DNA of 64,000 nucleotides, from the NCBI GenBank assembly GCA_020635725.1, contig JACJZF010000009.1, forward strand, positions 62,001 to 126,000. Reading direction: 5' to 3'. Both the position numbers and the translations under genes were made by a program. This document shows positions 59,550 through 64,000 of the stretch, piece after piece. This DNA is from Flavobacteriales bacterium. GTDB lineage: Bacteria; Bacteroidota; Bacteroidia; Flavobacteriales_F; PHOS-HE28. The notes below the pieces were generated by a model. It did not search any database and was not told where the DNA came from. It saw only the letters and a list, made by a program, of their open reading frames with translations. Within the stretch, counting starts at the first letter, position 1, and each line of letters starts with the position of its first letter.

Positions 59550-62500
59550 ATGAGCGAGAAGATCCTGAAGGCGCTGCTGCAGCTGTTCGCCATCATCGCC
59601 AAGGGCGATGATTTGGCGCTGGCCGCACGTCCGGAGAACGCCGCCATCCTGGAGCGTTTCCTGCGCAAGCAGTTCAGTCCGGAAGCCGCGCTGGCGCACA
59701 TGGCACGCTATCAGGCCTTCGTGCGATCCTTCCATAATGTGGGCACCGAGGGCAGGCTTGGCCGCAAACGCGCCTCGCTCAACTCGGTGAAGGCCCTGCG
59801 GATCTGCACCCAGGTCAACGAAGAGCTCACGCAGCGGCAGAAGTTCGTGGTGCTGCTGCACCTGCTCGAGTTCATTCATGCCGACGGCGCGGTCACGCCC
59901 GAGGAAGACGAGTTCGTGATGACCGTGGCCGAGACCTTCAACATCGAGAAGAAGGAATTCGCGCAATGCCGCGCTTTCGTTTGCGCCGAGGCCGATACCC
60001 AAGTGGATGCGGATCACCTGCTCTACATCAACGCCTCCGCCTCCAACCCGATGCACCGTGCGAAGCACCTGCACGCCCACGGGCTCGATGGCGAGGTGCG
60101 CGTGCTGAACATCCCGAGCGTGAACATCTACGTGATGCGCTACGAAGGGCATGATGAGGTGCTGCTGAACGGGCAGCGCATCGGCCGGGATGGCCACTAC
60201 CTGCTGAGCAATGGGAGCAGCGTGCGCACGCCCAGCGGGGTGCCCATCTACTACAGCGATATCCTGCAGGCCTTCATGGCCAAGCAGGGCCGGGCGCGGA
60301 TCGTCTTCCGCGCCGACGGCATCGAGTACACCTTCCCCAATGGGCGTGTGGGCTTGCACGAGCTGCACCTGGCAGAGGTGAGCGGCAAGCTCATCGGCAT
60401 CATGGGCGGCAGCGGCAGCGGCAAGAGCACCCTGCTCAACGTGCTCAACGGGAACCTGGTGCCGAGCAAGGGCCACGTGACGATCAACGGGATCGACGTG
60501 CACGCCGAGCGCGCGCGCATCCGAGGGGTGATCGGCCATGTGAGCCAGGATGACCTCCTGATCGAGGAGCTCACGGTGTTCCAGAACCTCTTCTTCAATG
60601 CCAAGCTCTCTTTCGGCGATCTGAGCGACGCCCAGGTGGAGGAGCGCACCCTGCGCATGCTGCAGACCCTGGGGCTCTATGAGACCAAGGACCTGAAGGT
60701 GGGCAGCCCGCTGGAGAAGACCATCAGCGGCGGGCAGCGCAAACGTCTCAACATCGCCTTGGAGCTCATCCGTGAGCCCAGCGTGCTGTTCGTTGACGAG
60801 CCCACGAGCGGACTGAGCTCGCGGGACAGCGAGAACATCATGGACCTGCTGAAGGAGCTCGCGCTGAAAGGCCGGCTCGTCTTCGTGGTGATCCACCAGC
60901 CCTCATCGGACATCTTCAAGCTCTTCGATCGCCTGCTGCTGATGGACCAGGCCGGACATCCGGTGTACTACGGCGACCCGGTGGATGCCGTGGTCTATTT
61001 CAAGAAAGTCACCGGGCAGGTGAACAGCGAGGTAGGGCAGTGCCAGGCCTGCGGCAACGTGAACCCGGAGCAGATCTTCAACATCCTGGAAGCGCGACTG
61101 GTTGATGAGTACGGGAACGAGACCGATCAGCGTCGCATCAGCCCGGAGGCCTGGAACGAGGTGTTCCGCGCCCAGATGGAGGTGCGCGTGGCGCAAGTGC
61201 CCGATGAGACCTCGGTTCCCAAGAGCACCTTCACCATACCGGATCGCTTGGCCCAGCTGAAGGTCTATTTCAAGCGCGACCTGCTCAGCAAGCTGGCCAA
61301 CCGCCAGTACGTTCTGATCAACCTGCTCGAGGCCCCGGTGCTGGCTTTCTTCATGTCGTTCTTCCTCAAGTACTACGGCGCTACCGATGCTGCGGATTAT
61401 GTGTACCGCGCCAACGACAACATCCCGCAATACCTGTTCATCGCCGTGATCGTGGCGCTTTTCCTGGGCCTCACCGTGAGCGCTGAGGAGATCATTCGCG
61501 ACCGAAAGATCCTGGCGCGCGAGAAGTTCCTCGACCTCAGCTGGCTCAGCTACCTCGGCAGCAAGCTCGGCATCATGTTCATTATTTCGGCCATACAGAC
61601 CGGACTCTTCGTGCTGGTGGGAAGCCGCGTGCTGGGCATCGAGTCGCTCGGATGGGCCCATTGGCTGGTGCTCTTCAGCACCAGCTGCTTCGCGAACGTG
61701 CTCGGCCTCAATGTGAGCGCCACCTTCAATAGCGCCAAGGTGATCTACATCCTCATCCCGGTGCTGATCATTCCGCAGCTGCTCTTCAGCGGCATCATTG
61801 TGAAGTTCGATAAGCTGCACCCCTGGTTCGCGTCGCAGAGGAGCGTGCCGGTGATCGGCAACATCATGGCCTCCCGCTGGGCGTACGAGGCGCTCGCCGT
61901 GACACAGTTCATGGAGAATCCGTACGAGCGCCAGTTCTATGCCTTCGACCAGCGCATGAAGACCGCCAATTGGAAGAAGGACCTCTGGTTGAGCGATCTG
62001 CAGAACAGGGTGGAGGAGGCTCGCCAAGGGCTCTCAGGCGGCGCTGATCCGGAGGAGCTGGCCCGTTCCATAGCGCTGCTCCGCAACGAACTGAGCAAGG
62101 AGGAGACGGAGCTCAAGGGATTCACGGTGAATGGGCTGGACCGCTTGACCCCGGAGAGCTACGATGCGGAGCTGCTTGATGAGGTGCAGCGCAAGCTCGA
62201 CTTGCTCACCCAGCATTATCGGGCCGCCTATAAGGAAGCCGAACGCCAGAAGGAGCTGCTCATCGGCCAGCTCACCGCCACGGAGGAGGACCGAGCCGCG
62301 TATTTCCAGCTTCTCGACCACTACCGCAACGACGGGCTGGCCGATGTGGTCACCAACAAGAACGACCTGCACGTGATCGTGGAGCACGATGGCGAGCTCA
62401 TCCGCAAGAGCGATCCGGTGTACCTGGAGCCCGCGCGATCAGGCTTGTTCAGCGCGCAGTTCTATGCGCCGGCCAAGCGCATCATGGGCATGCGCATGAG

Positions 62501-62618
62501 CACGCTGTGGGCCAATGTGCTGGTGCTGTGGTCCATGATCCTGCTGCTGTGCGTGGCGCTGCATCAGGAGCTCTTCCCGCGCCTTGGGCGCCTGTGGCCC
62601 ACGCGCACGGCCCGCTGA
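59550..62618 (+). CDS. TerB-FHA-ABC fusion transporter (ABCG-like)
   Basis: 1022 residues from ATG 59550 (MSEKILKALLQLFAII). N-terminal TerB-like helical domain about 85-170 (FVVLLHLLEFIHADGAVTPEEDEFVMTVAETF); an FHA-like beta domain about 180-245 (NGQRIGRDGHYLLSNGSSVRT). The ABC ATPase follows at about 255-480, with Walker A GGSGSGKS (286-293), signature SGGQRKRL, Walker B VLFVDEPTSG and the switch His in VVIHQPSS. An ABC2-type membrane domain is at about 590-800, then a long helical segment and a last membrane helix (LWANVLVLWSMILLLCVAL). It is a half-transporter of the ABCG kind that would act as a dimer. The substrate is unknown, and the FHA-like domain hints at phospho-dependent control. 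Confidence 0.8.
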   Translation: MSEKILKALLQLFAIIAKGDDLALAARPENAAILERFLRKQFSPEAALAHMARYQAFVRSFHNVGTEGRLGRKRASLNSVKALRICTQVNEELTQRQKFVVLLHLLEFIHADGAVTPEEDEFVMTVAETFNIEKKEFAQCRAFVCAEADTQVDADHLLYINASASNPMHRAKHLHAHGLDGEVRVLNIPSVNIYVMRYEGHDEVLLNGQRIGRDGHYLLSNGSSVRTPSGVPIYYSDILQAFMAKQGRARIVFRADGIEYTFPNGRVGLHELHLAEVSGKLIGIMGGSGSGKSTLLNVLNGNLVPSKGHVTINGIDVHAERARIRGVIGHVSQDDLLIEELTVFQNLFFNAKLSFGDLSDAQVEERTLRMLQTLGLYETKDLKVGSPLEKTISGGQRKRLNIALELIREPSVLFVDEPTSGLSSRDSENIMDLLKELALKGRLVFVVIHQPSSDIFKLFDRLLLMDQAGHPVYYGDPVDAVVYFKKVTGQVNSEVGQCQACGNVNPEQIFNILEARLVDEYGNETDQRRISPEAWNEVFRAQMEVRVAQVPDETSVPKSTFTIPDRLAQLKVYFKRDLLSKLANRQYVLINLLEAPVLAFFMSFFLKYYGATDAADYVYRANDNIPQYLFIAVIVALFLGLTVSAEEIIRDRKILAREKFLDLSWLSYLGSKLGIMFIISAIQTGLFVLVGSRVLGIESLGWAHWLVLFSTSCFANVLGLNVSATFNSAKVIYILIPVLIIPQLLFSGIIVKFDKLHPWFASQRSVPVIGNIMASRWAYEALAVTQFMENPYERQFYAFDQRMKTANWKKDLWLSDLQNRVEEARQGLSGGADPEELARSIALLRNELSKEETELKGFTVNGLDRLTPESYDAELLDEVQRKLDLLTQHYRAAYKEAERQKELLIGQLTATEEDRAAYFQLLDHYRNDGLADVVTNKNDLHVIVEHDGELIRKSDPVYLEPARSGLFSAQFYAPAKRIMGMRMSTLWANVLVLWSMILLLCVALHQELFPRLGRLWPTRTAR

Positions 62619-62624
62619 AGAGTG

Positions 62625-63017
62625 TCAGTCGCCGCTGACCTCGGCGATCTGGATCATCTTGAAGGGGATGTTGATGATCCCGGAGTAATCCTCGCCGGCT
62701 TCGAGCATGTCCTCGTCATCGGCCTCGTAATGCCAGAGCACGGTCACTTCGTGGCCGGATGCACGGATCGGTTCCAATTTCTTGAAGACATCGAGGATGC
62801 ACTTCGAGGAGCTCGTATTGAAGTACTCGAGCTGCACGTGCAGCGCGGTCTTCGCGTTCGGCTGACGGCCGTACCTGTCGATCCAATCGATCAGGGGCTT
62901 GTAGAAGTCGATGCTGTTCTCGGGGATGGAGCGGCCCTTGAGCTCCAGGAGCCCCGTGGCCGGGTCGAAGTGCACGTAGGGCGTTTTGGGACTACCGTCG
63001 AGGTGGAGCGGTTCCAT
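62625..63017 (-). CDS. SiaC-like regulatory phosphoprotein (DUF1987)
   Basis: 130 residues of the DUF1987/SiaC family. The key stretch LEYFNTSSSKCILDVFK has Thr68 at the position of the phosphorylated threonine in Pseudomonas SiaC. In that system the kinase SiaB phosphorylates SiaC, and unphosphorylated SiaC activates the diguanylate cyclase SiaD. Here the kinase-like gene is directly upstream (11 bp), but no phosphatase or cyclase is in view, so the output is unknown. It overlaps nothing and ends 6 bp from the convergent transporter gene. Confidence 0.78.
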   Translation of the reverse strand: MEPLHLDGSPKTPYVHFDPATGLLELKGRSIPENSIDFYKPLIDWIDRYGRQPNAKTALHVQLEYFNTSSSKCILDVFKKLEPIRASGHEVTVLWHYEADDEDMLEAGEDYSGIINIPFKMIQIAEVSGD

Positions 63018-63028
63018 GGCGTTCTGGT

Positions 63029-63595
63029 CTAGGTGTTCACATTCACATTCAGGCTGAAGAAGGCGCTGTCCTGGTCGTAGGGCACGAAGGCGTATTCGAG
63101 CTTGCCTCCGCTGCGCCGGGCGATATCGATCATGCCGAGGCCGCCGCCGCCCGCGCTGGAGTAGGTGCCATCAGCCAGCTTCGCTCGGTACCATTCGCGC
63201 AGATCGTCGGCGCTGAGCGCATTGATCCGATCGAGATGGTCCTTGAGGTGATCCACCTCCGAGCCCGCCATGAAATTGCCGGTGAGCACGGAGTAACCGG
63301 TATCGGTGCTGGCGATCATGACCATGCCGTGGGGGTCCTTGGTCTGCTGCACCGTGCCCTGCTCTGCGCGCAGGTGCCCGTTATGGTGATAGAGATTCTG
63401 CAAGCATTCGATCACCACGTTGAACACACGCTTGCGGGAGCGCTGATCCACCTCGATGCCATCGAGCTTGCGTTCCACTAGGCCCAGCAGCACGGTGATC
63501 AGTTCCGGGGTAAGGCTCCCCTTGAAGGAGAGCATGATACGCCGGCGCTCCAAGCCGTCGTAGAGGTCGTGGATGCTATCGAGCAATTCAGGCAT
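63029..63595 (-). CDS. SiaB-like GHKL-fold kinase
   Basis: 188 residues from the ATG at 63595; MPELLDSIHDLYDGLERRRIMLSFKG matches the family start and the 26 codons before it do not. The GHKL ATP site is visible as an N-box-like VVIECLQNLYHHNG and a G-box GGGGLGMIDIARRSGG. It is expected to phosphorylate the SiaC-like protein encoded next to it. An ATTTGCTTTG stretch on the minus strand about 20-30 nt ahead of the start is a possible -7 element. Confidence 0.78.
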   Translation of the reverse strand: MPELLDSIHDLYDGLERRRIMLSFKGSLTPELITVLLGLVERKLDGIEVDQRSRKRVFNVVIECLQNLYHHNGHLRAEQGTVQQTKDPHGMVMIASTDTGYSVLTGNFMAGSEVDHLKDHLDRINALSADDLREWYRAKLADGTYSSAGGGGLGMIDIARRSGGKLEYAFVPYDQDSAFFSLNVNVNT

Positions 63596-63730
63596 CGTTG
63601 GCTGTCGGAGAGCTTGACAAAGCAAATCGGGGGCGACCGCCGACCTCTGGTAAGGCCCAGTGGAGTTATCCACGCAGAATTGTGAGCGCCCCCCTCTGCT
63701 GTGGCGCGCCAGTTACTTTCGCGACCCGCA

Positions 63731-64000
63731 ATGGGATGGTACAGGCATTGGTTCGGCACGCCGTATTACGCGCTGCTCTACGGGCACCGCGATGATGCCG
63801 AGGCCGCGGCATGGGTCGATGCCATCCTGCAACGATGGAACCTGCCCCCTGGCAGCACCTTGCTCGACCTGGCCTGCGGCCGGGGAAGGCATGCACGGCA
63901 CTTCGCCGCGCATGGCCTGCGCGTGACCGGCGCCGATATCTCCGCGGAGAGCATCGGCCTGGCGCGCGCGAACGTGCCCGATGCCCGCTTCCTGGTGCAC
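63731..64000 (+). CDS. Class I SAM-dependent methyltransferase, N-terminal part
   Basis: 90 codons are visible before the window ends. The frame starts at ATG 63731 (MGWYRHWFGTPYYALLYGHRD) and contains the SAM-binding motif I TLLDLACGRGRHARHFAAHG (about 43-62) and motif II with GADIS. It is a Rossmann-type methyltransferase; the acceptor cannot be told. TACTTTCG at 63714-63721 sits 9 nt before the start. It is divergent from the SiaB-like gene, with a 135-bp gap. Confidence 0.88.
   Translation, partial: MGWYRHWFGTPYYALLYGHRDDAEAAAWVDAILQRWNLPPGSTLLDLACGRGRHARHFAAHGLRVTGADISAESIGLARANVPDARFLVH

Overview
The window is GC-rich DNA that reads as a member of the Bacteroidota, most likely an uncultured, high-GC lineage within or near the Flavobacteriales. 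The evidence is three very large secreted proteins ending in type IX secretion (T9SS) type A sorting domains, a DUF4249 lipoprotein, a DUF3467 protein, a SiaB/SiaC pair, and Bacteroidota-type promoter sequence (TTTG, 19-nt spacer, TACATTTG). Gene order across the transcription/translation block is the conserved bacterial one.

1-14,700 (+ strand) is the core information-processing block: the tail of a XerC/XerD recombinase, the ribosome hibernation factor hpf, tRNA-Thr(TGT), tRNA-Tyr(GTA), tRNA-Gly(TCC), tRNA-Thr(GGT), tuf, tRNA-Trp(CCA), secE, nusG, rplK, rplA, rplJ, rplL, rpoB, rpoC and a DUF3467 gene. Several gaps carry strong hairpins. The most notable lies between rplL and rpoB, where E. 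coli has its attenuator and RNase III site.

14,733-22,424 (- strand) is a six-gene run: an FtsX/LolC-type permease, a PLP-dependent cystathionine beta-synthase/cysteine synthase with CBS domains, a multi-pass GT-C-like membrane protein, a cytoplasmic-looking metal/cobalamin-receptor fold protein, an outer-membrane patatin with an Omp85-like C-terminus, and a 79-residue orphan. Two junctions are ATGA overlaps. A NamZ-like (DUF1343) gene diverges from the permease with only 7 bp between start codons.

23,690-46,665 (- strand) is the accessory heart of the window: three modular T9SS-exported proteins of 1382, 3688 and 2269 residues. They share a conserved C-terminal module of roughly 350 residues that I cannot assign to a named family, followed by the sorting domain. 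The 3688-residue protein repeatedly carries unrelated domains (NIDO-like, GEVED-type, lamin-tail, P-domain) inserted at what looks like the same loop of an Ig-like repeat. This is the best candidate for something under-described.

46,864-64,000 holds ordinary chromosomal genes: nhaC, a MORN-variant protein, dnaK (-), a DUF4249 lipoprotein (-), panB overlapping an RluA-type pseudouridine synthase, priA (-), a 52-residue basic protein, a FucP/GluP-type sugar transporter, two exported proteins of unknown function, a large TerB-FHA-ABCG-type fusion transporter, the SiaC/SiaB regulatory pair (-), and the start of a SAM methyltransferase that runs off the window. There is no CRISPR array, insertion sequence, integrase other than the Xer tail, or rRNA gene.
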